Source: CAYPTY01 sp964413935 (lineage in GTDB: Bacteria > Bacteroidota > Rhodothermia > Balneolales > Balneolaceae). From it: a DNA stretch of 53,168 nt. Under the pieces are notes generated by a model. It did no database searches, had not been told where the DNA came from, and saw nothing but the letters and a program-made list of their open reading frames with translations. Position numbers and translations under genes: made by a program. The stretch spans positions 1 to 53,168 of the forward strand of contig CAYPTY010000018.1 of assembly GCA_964413935.1 (NCBI GenBank), in the 5' to 3' direction. Below are positions 1 to 7,736 of the stretch, one piece after another (positions within the stretch are counted from its first letter, which is position 1; each line of letters begins with the position of its first letter).

Positions 1-201
1 CCGCATTTTCGATTGCGGCAAAGATTTTTAATATAAGAGCCTTCACCCTAAAATGTCAACAAGTAATCTAAAAAACTGAAATTATTTTGCTGACCACTTT
101 TCGACTCAACCAGAGCCTTCAATGAAAAGCGAGAGGGCAACAAATTTACGACTCATTACCTATCCATGTCAACATATTTCGGATAAGTTTTTTCTTAATT
201 T

Positions 202-987
202 CTAAACCTCTTCCACTACAGCTTCTGAGTCATATAAAGTGTGCCCTGAGGGATCCTCGTTCAGGTGTTTGAAATAATGAACCCCCAAATAAAAGAGTGG
301 AGTATCGAATAAGGCAAAGAAAAACTTGAACAGATATGAGTTAATGATGAGAATTATGAGAGCACCCACCGTATTTATCTCATCACCAAGATTTCCTGCT
401 ATGTATAAAATGGTAAGTATCGCCGTTGAATCCACAAGCTGACTAACCGTAGTTGATGCATTATTCCTCAACCACAAGTGCTTACCTTTGGTCAAATTCT
501 TCCAGAAATGAAATAACCTGACATCTACCGTTTGAGCAGTCAGATAGGCTATCATGCTGGCAATGGTATTGCCGATCATAAATCGATAAACCCCCTCAAA
601 TAAGTCAAGTCCCCCACTAACTCCTGCCGAATTTGGTAACCAATGGTTCACCGACATCAGCAAGAGCATGAAACCATTCATGAAGAATCCGATCCAGACC
701 ACCAGCTGTGCCTTTTTTCTGCCAAATAGCTCCGACAACAAATCCGTAGCCAAAAAAGTAAAGGGGTATGCAATAACTCCGGCGGGTACACTCATCGTGT
801 AAGTATCTCCCGTGCGTACCATCTCCGGGGTGAGAACCTGCAACCATCCAGGTAAGTGAATAGTGAACAAACTCACGAACTTTGTGGTCCCGATTACGTT
901 ACCCAATACCAATGATGTCAGAAATATACCAGTGAGTGTCAGGAAAAGAGCATCCCGTTTATAACTGACCGGCTGCACAATCGACAT
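202..987 (-). CDS. Queuosine precursor transporter (VUT/YhhQ family)
   Basis: This 261-residue polytopic inner-membrane protein has about six hydrophobic segments and resembles the VUT/YhhQ family (DUF165). Family members import queuosine precursors such as preQ0 or preQ1 for tRNA wobble-base modification. Visible family features are the N-terminal segment with SLVLGNVIGTTKF, the charged loop DLLSELFGRKKAQ after a membrane segment, and a conserved pattern around MIAYLTAQTVDVRLFHFWK (about residues 145-163). The length fits the family. It is transcribed away from the TetR gene across an 83-base gap. No other queuosine gene is nearby, so the substrate is inferred from family membership only. 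Confidence 0.85.
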   Translation of the reverse strand: MSIVQPVSYKRDALFLTLTGIFLTSLVLGNVIGTTKFVSLFTIHLPGWLQVLTPEMVRTGDTYTMSVPAGVIAYPFTFLATDLLSELFGRKKAQLVVWIGFFMNGFMLLLMSVNHWLPNSAGVSGGLDLFEGVYRFMIGNTIASMIAYLTAQTVDVRLFHFWKNLTKGKHLWLRNNASTTVSQLVDSTAILTILYIAGNLGDEINTVGALIILIINSYLFKFFFALFDTPLFYLGVHYFKHLNEDPSGHTLYDSEAVVEEV

Positions 988-994
988 ATTTATT

Positions 995-1002
995 TAACTT
1001 TG
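995..1002 (+). promoter_or_regulatory. Candidate -7 element (TAnnTTTG type) for the TetR/ABC1 kinase operon
   Basis: TAACTTTG matches the Bacteroidota -7 consensus TAnnTTTG and lies about 70 bases upstream of the TetR start. I see no clear TTG at the -33 distance, so this is a weak call. Confidence 0.3.
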
Positions 1003-1070
1003 AGTCCGTTATCCAAAAGCCGCAAGAACGATAAGCCATCCGGCTTAGTTCGATTGAAAATAACAGAAAA

Positions 1071-1766
1071 ATGAGCACAGACCACCTCGACAAGAAAATT
1101 GAACTGGCACTCACTGCCGCCTCCCTCTATGAAAAGAATGACGGGAGATTCACGGTTGCTGAACTCTCAACAGAAACCGGTATCGAACAGAATACCATTT
1201 ACGAACTGTTCACGGGCAAGAAGGCCATTCTTCGATACTACTACAGTACGGTTGTACTCCGTTATCGGTTTATGATTGATGAAATTGATGGTTTTCAGAC
1301 TTTTTCCATCTCCGAAAAACTATCCAATTTTATGTATACGAGCTTTGACTTGCTGAACGAACATCATCACTTTGTTGAGAAAACCTTTAAAGAGTTTAAC
1401 TGCACTCCTTTTTGCACAACTGAATTTGAAAAAGAGGTGGATGACTTATTCCGGTCATTCTTTGAGGAGGATGCAAATATTTCTCTAAGCGCAGCCATTT
1501 TTACAGGCAGTGCTTTCTATTCCATTCTCAGACAAAAATATCTTGGCATTGTTTTATTCTGGCTTCACGATAAGAGCGAACATAAAGACAAGACCTTTGC
1601 TCTGGTAGATAAACTGAATGCCTTTGTTGAGGAAGTGATGTACAATAAGGTCATTGATAAGGGTTTTGACTTATTTAAATACTCTTTTACCTCTACCGGA
1701 ATGTTTGACGATTTCTCCTTTGTTGCTGACCTGTTCAAACAAAACAGTAATGACGAAGAAGAATAG
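1071..1766 (+). CDS. TetR/AcrR family transcriptional regulator
   Basis: The protein has 231 residues. Residues about 8-55 form a TetR-type helix-turn-helix, with FTVAELSTETGIEQNTIYELFTGKKAILRYYY showing the usual recognition-helix pattern (GI..NTIY..F..K). The rest is a helical ligand-binding domain without recognisable specificity and is rich in aromatic residues. The stop codon TAG overlaps the GTG start of the following ABC1-family kinase (TAGTG), so the two are translationally coupled. That coupling suggests it regulates its own operon or lipid/quinone-related functions. The ligand is unknown. Confidence 0.85.
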   Translation: MSTDHLDKKIELALTAASLYEKNDGRFTVAELSTETGIEQNTIYELFTGKKAILRYYYSTVVLRYRFMIDEIDGFQTFSISEKLSNFMYTSFDLLNEHHHFVEKTFKEFNCTPFCTTEFEKEVDDLFRSFFEEDANISLSAAIFTGSAFYSILRQKYLGIVLFWLHDKSEHKDKTFALVDKLNAFVEEVMYNKVIDKGFDLFKYSFTSTGMFDDFSFVADLFKQNSNDEEE

Positions 1767-3076
1767 TGACAGATTTCCCATCCTCCCGCTTTGAGCGCAG
1801 CCGCATCATCGCCAAAACCGGCCTGAAAGTCGGAACCAACTATGCACAGCGCTACTTAAAAAAGAAAATCACCGGAAAGGAAGATGATTCCGGCAATTTT
1901 CACCAAAGGAATGCTGAAGAGGTCTTCAAAGATTTTACCAAACTCAGGGGAACTGCCCTAAAAATTGCACAGGGCATGAGTATGGATCAGGGCCTGTTGC
2001 CTGAGGCGTTTACCGAGATTATGAGTCAGGCCCAGTATCAGGTACCCCCGATCAATAAAGCACTGGTTCGCAGTATTATAAAACAGGAGCTTGGCGGGTA
2101 CCCCGAACAGGTTTTTAATAAGTTTTCACCGGAAGCCATAGCAGCCGCATCCATCGGACAAGTCCATAAGGCTGCACTGAAGGACGGTCGCCTTGCTGCG
2201 GTAAAAATCCAGTACCCCAATGTAAGAGAAACGATCAACTCTGACCTGAGTATTGCCAGGGTAGTGGCAAGACAGCTGGTTAAAAAAGGGAGCGACATCG
2301 AACCCTATTTTAATGAAGTGAAATCTACCTTACTGCTTGAAACGGACTATCTGCATGAGGGTAAGCAAATCAAAGCATTCCGTAAGCGATTCGAAAGCGA
2401 GCGCTTTCATATTCCTGAATGGATTGAAGCATACAGTACTGAACGCGTTCTGAGCATGAGTTTTATTGAAGGAAGACATCTGGATGCGTTTCTGGCGGAG
2501 AACCCATCACAAGAGCAGAGAAATCATTTCGGACAACTGCTCTGGGATTTCTTCCACTTGCAGATAGAAGGCAGCGATTTTGTTCATGCCGATACCCATC
2601 CGGGTAATTTTATGTTCGGACATGACGGGCGGCTGGGCATTATTGATTTCGGTTGTGTCAAAAAATTTCCGGAAGACTTTTTTCACGATTATTTGATGCT
2701 TTTACCCACTCATCTTGCCAAAAATGAGGATGACATCCGGGAACTTTACTATCGCCTTGAAGTACTGAACCCCGATTCTGATAATCAGAAAATGGAAGAT
2801 GAGTATTACACCTTTGCCCGGAATTACGGGTATACCTTTGCTCAGCCTTACGAGAATGATATGTTCGATTTCGGCAATAAGGAATATGAGCAAACCATCC
2901 GCCATTATACTCAGGACGCCCCACTATCCAACGAACCGCGCGGAAACAAACACTTCCTCTATACCACTAGGGTTCACGTGGGCTTATACAGTTTACTGAT
3001 GAAGCTGGGTGCTCAGATAGATACCAAAAAAAGCAAGGAGACCCTTTCGGATCTCCTTGGCGTGACAATCGTCTAA
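1766..3076 (+). CDS. ABC1/AarF/UbiB-type atypical kinase
   Basis: This 436-residue protein belongs to the ABC1 (UbiB/COQ8/ADCK) family of atypical kinase-like ATPases linked to isoprenoid quinone metabolism. Visible elements are a KxGQ-type motif in variant form (KIAQ, about residue 69-72), the Ala-rich nucleotide loop AAASIGQVH, the lysine strand AAVKIQYP, the catalytic DTHPGNF and the metal-binding IDFG. No C-terminal membrane helices like those of UbiB are obvious. GTG is the only near start and overlaps the TetR stop by one base. FCB bacteria normally use menaquinone, so a ubiquinone role should not be assumed. The 3' end faces hflC with a 15-base gap. Confidence 0.85.
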   Translation: MTDFPSSRFERSRIIAKTGLKVGTNYAQRYLKKKITGKEDDSGNFHQRNAEEVFKDFTKLRGTALKIAQGMSMDQGLLPEAFTEIMSQAQYQVPPINKALVRSIIKQELGGYPEQVFNKFSPEAIAAASIGQVHKAALKDGRLAAVKIQYPNVRETINSDLSIARVVARQLVKKGSDIEPYFNEVKSTLLLETDYLHEGKQIKAFRKRFESERFHIPEWIEAYSTERVLSMSFIEGRHLDAFLAENPSQEQRNHFGQLLWDFFHLQIEGSDFVHADTHPGNFMFGHDGRLGIIDFGCVKKFPEDFFHDYLMLLPTHLAKNEDDIRELYYRLEVLNPDSDNQKMEDEYYTFARNYGYTFAQPYENDMFDFGNKEYEQTIRHYTQDAPLSNEPRGNKHFLYTTRVHVGLYSLLMKLGAQIDTKKSKETLSDLLGVTIV

Positions 3077-3080
3077 AAAG

Positions 3081-3099
3081 TTGACTGTATATCAGTCGA
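3081..3099. terminator. Small hairpin between convergent ABC1 kinase and hflC
   Basis: GACTG (3083-3087) and CAGTC (3093-3097) pair around TATAT, extended by a G-T and a T-A pair. The hairpin overlaps the hflC stop codon. There is no strong T-run on either side, so termination is uncertain. Confidence 0.3.
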
Positions 3100-4036
3100 T
3101 CTGATTCAGGAACTTATAAAATTCACTGTCAGTGGATATGATGAGGGAAGTTTCTGAATCAATGGTTTTAGTATACGCTTCCATAGACTTGACGAAATCA
3201 TAGAGTTCTCTTGAAGCATTGGTACGGTTGTAGGCGGCATTATAAATATTGGCCGCTTCCGCATCTGCATCACCCCTGACCTCCTCTGCTGTTCTGAAAG
3301 CTTCGGATTGAATTCTCAGAAGTTCGAGCTCTTTCTCACCATTAATTTTGGAAGCTTCACCCTGCCCTTCTGAACGGAATTTATCCGCAATTCGATTTCG
3401 CTCTGAAATCATACGATCATATACCGTTTTTCTGACTTCTTCCACGTAATTGATACGCTTGAATCTGAAATCCAGAATGGCAATTCCAAGATCAGAGGCT
3501 CTTTCGTTTGCAAGCTTCTGTATTTCGTCCTGAATGGTGCCTCGCCCAACATCAATGGATTCCAGTGAATCGCCGACCACATCAGATATAACACCGTCGC
3601 TGACGGGCTCTCTGTTGGTAGACCGGATCAGTTCTACCAGGTCGTGAGAAGCAATGGCATTTCGGGTTTCGCCATCCAGAATGTCATCAATTCGGGACTG
3701 GGCGCCACGCTCATTACCCAGTCGTTTGAAGAACTGAAGAGGGTCGGTAATCTGCCAGCGTGCATAAGTGTCCACAAAGATAAATTTCTTGTCTTTGGTT
3801 GGTACCTGGTTGCGGTCGCCATCCCATTCCAGAAAGCGTTTTTCAAAGTAATTTGCGTTCTGTATGAATGGAATTTTGAATTTAATTCCAGGATTGGTTA
3901 CTGCCTCACCGGTTGGTTCACCAAACTGGGTGATTACCACCTGTTCGGTTTCATCCACTATAAAGAGTCCATCTAGCAGTGTGATAAGGGCAATCAATGC
4001 AATAACTGCAATAATAATTAATCTGATATTTTTCAT
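3092..4036 (-). CDS. hflC: Protease modulator HflC (SPFH/band 7 family)
   Basis: The 314-residue protein has one N-terminal membrane helix (residues about 4-24) followed by an SPFH/band 7 domain (about 25-215) and a coiled coil rich in Ala and Glu (about 215-280). Family members assemble with HflK into a periplasmic cage around the FtsH protease and modulate its access to membrane substrates. Typical HflC features are VDETEQVVITQFG, the region RWQITDPLQFF, and the helical KINGEKELELLRIQSEAFRT-type stretch. It starts with ATG in a 4-base ATGA overlap with the hflK stop, so both subunits are made from one mRNA. FtsH itself is not in the window. Confidence 0.93.
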   Translation of the reverse strand: MKNIRLIIIAVIALIALITLLDGLFIVDETEQVVITQFGEPTGEAVTNPGIKFKIPFIQNANYFEKRFLEWDGDRNQVPTKDKKFIFVDTYARWQITDPLQFFKRLGNERGAQSRIDDILDGETRNAIASHDLVELIRSTNREPVSDGVISDVVGDSLESIDVGRGTIQDEIQKLANERASDLGIAILDFRFKRINYVEEVRKTVYDRMISERNRIADKFRSEGQGEASKINGEKELELLRIQSEAFRTAEEVRGDADAEAANIYNAAYNRTNASRELYDFVKSMEAYTKTIDSETSLIISTDSEFYKFLNQID

Positions 4037-5040
4037 TGGTTCCCTCCGTCATTGTTTGCAGGTCTGCGGTTAGAGCTATCCAGTTGCATCTGAAGCAAAG
4101 GCAGCACGCTGTTTCCTTTTTCATCCACAACAATCTTTTTACCCATTTTTGGGATCACCGTTTCCATGGTTTCCAGGAATATCCTGCGTTTTGTGACTTC
4201 AGGAGCTTTTACATACTCGCTGTACAGTGCGTTGAATCTGGCTACCTCACCTCGTGCACGGTTAACCCGTTCTATTGCATAACCTTCCGCTTTGGATATG
4301 GTTTCCTCAGCCTGACCAGTTGCTCTTGGGATGACCCGGTTATATTCTGATCGTGCCTGATTTATCAGGGTCTCTTTCTGCTGCTGGGCTTCGTTTACCC
4401 CATTGAAAGAGGGTTTTACCAGATCAGGCGGATTGATATCCTGTAATACCACCTGTTCAATTTTGATACCGATTTCATATTCCGTGCAGAGGTCCTGGAT
4501 CAGCACTTCTGCTTCGCTGGCGATTTCAGCACGCCCAACGGTGAGCACTTCATTTACAGTACGATCCCCCACAATCTGCCGCATAGCTGATTCGGATATA
4601 TCCCGAAGCGTTTCATCGGGACTCCGGACTTTGAATAGAAAGTTTTTGGCATCGGATATTCGATACTGCACAACCCACTCCACATCAGCCAGGTTCAGAT
4701 CGCCGGTTAGCATAATGGATTCACCATCCAGTCCGGCTTTTGTATATGATGATGAAACCCCGGCTGAGGTAGTTCTGTAACCGAATTCCTGTTTTAATTG
4801 CCGCTCTACCGGAACAATTTGAACCTGATCAATAAAAGGGACCTTAAAATTCAAGCCCGATTCTGCTTCACCAATGTATTCCCCGAATCGGAGCAGTACC
4901 CCTACTTCTTCCGGTTCAACCGTGAAGAAAGAAGACGAACCTGCGACTATCAGCACGATGGCTAAAATGATATACCGAATATTCCTTCGAATACCATCGA
5001 ATTCGGGCGGGATTCCAAATGTATTTGATTCTTGCGCCAT
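4033..5040 (-). CDS. hflK: FtsH protease activity modulator HflK
   Basis: The 335-residue SPFH/band 7 protein has a short cytoplasmic N-terminus, a membrane helix at about residues 22-43, the SPFH domain (about 44-230) and a coiled-coil tail ending in a polar Asn/Arg-rich stretch. FFTVEPEEVGVLLRFGEY and the segment ERVNRARGEVARFNALYSEY are characteristic of HflK. The glycine-rich cytoplasmic N-terminus of proteobacterial HflK is absent, which is usual outside Proteobacteria. It overlaps hflC by ATGA. The upstream PP2C phosphatase gene ends 53 bases before it on the same strand, so read-through is possible. Confidence 0.93.
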   Translation of the reverse strand: MAQESNTFGIPPEFDGIRRNIRYIILAIVLIVAGSSSFFTVEPEEVGVLLRFGEYIGEAESGLNFKVPFIDQVQIVPVERQLKQEFGYRTTSAGVSSSYTKAGLDGESIMLTGDLNLADVEWVVQYRISDAKNFLFKVRSPDETLRDISESAMRQIVGDRTVNEVLTVGRAEIASEAEVLIQDLCTEYEIGIKIEQVVLQDINPPDLVKPSFNGVNEAQQQKETLINQARSEYNRVIPRATGQAEETISKAEGYAIERVNRARGEVARFNALYSEYVKAPEVTKRRIFLETMETVIPKMGKKIVVDEKGNSVLPLLQMQLDSSNRRPANNDGGNQ

Positions 5041-5093
5041 GTTATTTGTTTAATTTTTGATTTATAGCCGCATTCAAAGTAACAAAGTATGTA

Positions 5094-7640
5094 CTAAACT
5101 TTCAGGCAAATGATGGTGGTATCATCAGCCAGATTATAATTACTGAACTTCTGGATACGGCGTTTGATTTCCTGTGTTATTTCATAGGATGAGAGAGCAT
5201 CAGTATCTATTTCACGGATCATTTCTTTCACTCCTTCAAAACTGAACCACTCACCTTTATCGTTGCTTGCTTCCGGCAATCCGTCTGAATAGAAAACGAC
5301 AAGATCGCCATCCTGTAACTGGGTTTGCTCACATGTGTAATTAACCTCATCCTTAATACCCAATGGATATCTTGGTGCTGGCGTTTCAATAAATTCTGCT
5401 AATCCGTTTCTCTTGAGGATTGGATAACAGTGGCCGGCATTGGCAGTGATCAGTAATTTCTTATTTATGTCCAGTTTTGATAGGATACAGGTAACAAATG
5501 TTTTGGCGTCGGTTCTGTTGTAGAGCGGACGTGTAACTTCCCTGAGAATCTCGGATGGGTTATCCGCATGCATTCTGGACAGTAAAAGCCCTGAGGTAAA
5601 AACAGCCGGCATGGCTGCACGCATGGCTTTACCGGATACATCCACGATGGTCATTGTGAGTGAAGTGGCGTTTCCATCCTCATCTTGAGCCAGTACATAA
5701 TCATAAAAATCACCGCCAACTTCGAATGAAGGTAAAAAGAAACCATGCACATCAAAACCCTCTCCTTTTGGGGGCTGCAGGGGCATGAGATTGTACTGGC
5801 TTTCTCTGGCTATCTCAATTTCTTTCTCTACCCGCATTACCTCTGCCTGCCTGCTCTCGTATTCAGGTACAAACTGCTCCAAATCGATAACGGACTCCCC
5901 ATATTTGTAAGCGATGAAAGCAAAAAGGAAGGGACCTGCGATAATGAATGCCTGAACCCAGACCACGTAAATCACGTCGATGGCAGCTGAATTCATATAT
6001 GGTGTAATCAGGAATAAAACACTGTATAACCATAGGCCTGTTGCAACAGAAAGAATACCGTATTCCTGATAGAAATAAACTACAAAAACTCCAACGATCA
6101 TAAAAATGAGCAGGTCAATTTCGAGTGGGGCGGTGGTCCCGATCAGTCGGCCTACAAAAGTGAGCATCACACCGGTGATAATAGCTGAGATCGCATAGGT
6201 AATCCACGGCTTCTTGAACCAGTTATTGATGAGATTATACACTACACCAACCTGTGCCAAACTGACAATCCAGACGGTAGACCAGGCACTCATGTTAATG
6301 GTCAGCAGTTTGGGATTATTGCTGGGTTCGGCAAAAACAAACTGGCTGTCGGCCTGAATTACCCTCTCCTCTAGAAGAAAAAGTAATAGTGAAAAAATAC
6401 CGATGATGATGCCTCCAAGCAGGTAGCCTTTCAGCAAGCCATCCCCAATTTCCCTGACCAGGAAGCGTCTTCCCCAGATGGCATCCACTACCGGAAGCTG
6501 CTGCATGGATGCTTTTCGAGAGGTGGATTCCCATCCAATATAAACAGCTGCCGCAAAGAGGCCCATGGCCAATCCGAATAGCAACTGGTTGAAGTTGAAA
6601 ATAAGGGTACCGTATTCTGCTGCAACATCACTGAAAACACTGGCAAAGTAAATGGCCCGCCATCCCCAGATGGCCAAAGCAATGGCCAGGAATGTGAAAG
6701 TAGCTCTGGCCCAGACTACTTCTCCTTTAGCAATGGCCCGGAAGCCTGAGTAAAACCCAAAAAGGGCCACAATCAGAACCAGAATCAGCTGAACAATTCC
6801 AAAGTCCAGAAAATTATCGTTATTGAGGAGATTCTCATTCAGGTTATCCGGTTCCATTGAATTACTTGCAATGAAGGAGGCAATTGAAGCTCCGAACTCA
6901 ACCCGAACCCCAATTTCTTCCTTAAATTCTTTGAGAGCGGGACTTAATTTCAGCGACAGCGTTTCCGGGCCTTCAACCTCTGTGGATTTCTTCACCCAGT
7001 TATATTCAACTGTATTCCCGACTTCACTTTTTTCCTGGAAAAAGATTTCCTGCTCCGATTCGGTTTGTTCAACATCCACCAGCGTATCTTCCTCCACTAC
7101 ATCTCGCAGGCTGTAGTTCTCCAGATCATATCCAAGAATGCCCTGAACAATGGTTTGAGCTACCATAGGCAGCGAATCACCGGCTACAAAGGTGGGATTT
7201 GGATTATCCGGATGTTCAAAAATTCGTATAACCCGGCCTTCATTATTGTACCGGTAACTCACCCGGCCTGTATTGGAAAATACATTGCTATTGGTAAGCA
7301 TATTGACATTCGAGTTAGCCGCCGCGTTTACACTGCTAACCCAGGTATTCAGGTGTACCCCATTCTCATTTAATTCGCCGGGATATCTGGGTGCTTCCTT
7401 ATCCAGGGTATCCATCAGGAACTTATAGTAATTGTAGTGCTGCTCTCTCGTAGTTACCAGGCCGAGGCTGTCGGTAGAAAATCCAAGCTGATTACTGATT
7501 TTTTTTGAGGATTCATCTATCCGGCTTTTACTTTGTTCTACAGGAGCATTGTAGCTGAAATCAATGTATGGACGAAACACAAAGAAACTGATGAAGCCAA
7601 GGATAGAGAGAAGAGTGAATATGTAAGTACGGCTGCCCAA
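5094..7640 (-). CDS. Membrane-anchored PP2C (SpoIIE/RsbU-type) serine/threonine phosphatase
   Basis: The protein has 848 residues. An N-terminal membrane anchor (about 5-24) is followed by an extracytoplasmic region (about 25-280) of unknown fold, a block of roughly eight or more hydrophobic segments (about 283-590), a short coiled coil (about 595-625) and a C-terminal SpoIIE-type PP2C domain (about 630-848). The phosphatase motifs are intact: GGDFYDY, DVSGKAMRAAMP, ANAGHCYP, YSDGLPEA and ADDTTIIC. Such RsbU-like enzymes typically dephosphorylate an anti-sigma-factor antagonist in partner-switching stress pathways. No antagonist or anti-sigma gene is visible nearby, so the target is unknown. 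It lies directly upstream of hflKC and divergent from mscS, which suggests envelope-stress sensing. Confidence 0.85.
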   Translation of the reverse strand: MGSRTYIFTLLSILGFISFFVFRPYIDFSYNAPVEQSKSRIDESSKKISNQLGFSTDSLGLVTTREQHYNYYKFLMDTLDKEAPRYPGELNENGVHLNTWVSSVNAAANSNVNMLTNSNVFSNTGRVSYRYNNEGRVIRIFEHPDNPNPTFVAGDSLPMVAQTIVQGILGYDLENYSLRDVVEEDTLVDVEQTESEQEIFFQEKSEVGNTVEYNWVKKSTEVEGPETLSLKLSPALKEFKEEIGVRVEFGASIASFIASNSMEPDNLNENLLNNDNFLDFGIVQLILVLIVALFGFYSGFRAIAKGEVVWARATFTFLAIALAIWGWRAIYFASVFSDVAAEYGTLIFNFNQLLFGLAMGLFAAAVYIGWESTSRKASMQQLPVVDAIWGRRFLVREIGDGLLKGYLLGGIIIGIFSLLLFLLEERVIQADSQFVFAEPSNNPKLLTINMSAWSTVWIVSLAQVGVVYNLINNWFKKPWITYAISAIITGVMLTFVGRLIGTTAPLEIDLLIFMIVGVFVVYFYQEYGILSVATGLWLYSVLFLITPYMNSAAIDVIYVVWVQAFIIAGPFLFAFIAYKYGESVIDLEQFVPEYESRQAEVMRVEKEIEIARESQYNLMPLQPPKGEGFDVHGFFLPSFEVGGDFYDYVLAQDEDGNATSLTMTIVDVSGKAMRAAMPAVFTSGLLLSRMHADNPSEILREVTRPLYNRTDAKTFVTCILSKLDINKKLLITANAGHCYPILKRNGLAEFIETPAPRYPLGIKDEVNYTCEQTQLQDGDLVVFYSDGLPEASNDKGEWFSFEGVKEMIREIDTDALSSYEITQEIKRRIQKFSNYNLADDTTIICLKV

Positions 7641-7659
7641 GATTGATGTATTCAGGCCT

Positions 7660-7667
7660 CAAATATA
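7660..7667 (-). promoter_or_regulatory. Candidate -7 element (TAnnTTTG) for the PP2C phosphatase gene
   Basis: On the minus strand the bases read TATATTTG, an exact match to TAnnTTTG, about 20 bases before the phosphatase ATG. It would give a very short leader. No clear -33 TTG is seen. Confidence 0.35.
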
Positions 7668-7679
7668 CGGGCCTTTTGT

Positions 7680-7687
7680 TAAGTTTG
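7680..7687 (+). promoter_or_regulatory. Candidate -7 element (TAnnTTTG) for the MscS gene
   Basis: TAAGTTTG matches the Bacteroidota -7 consensus and lies 49 bases upstream of the mscS-family ATG. It sits next to the inverted repeat TTACTTA / TAAGTAA (7690-7696 and 7705-7711), which may be an operator. Confidence 0.33.
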
Positions 7688-7689
7688 TC

Positions 7690-7711
7690 TTACTTAGCGA
7701 TTATTAAGTAA
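7690..7711. repeat. Perfect inverted repeat in the PP2C-MscS divergent promoter region
   Basis: TTACTTA (7690-7696) and TAAGTAA (7705-7711) are perfect 7-base inverted halves with an 8-base spacer. The repeat lies just downstream of a candidate promoter for mscS, where a repressor would act. No cognate regulator is known. Confidence 0.4.
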
Positions 7712-7736
7712 ATCAGTTAAATAAATTTCCTCAGTC

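Noticed and set aside
1..18. CCGCA...TGCGG stem at the left edge as a terminator
   Set aside because: Only five base pairs with an 8-base loop and no T-run directly after it, and its upstream context is outside the window.
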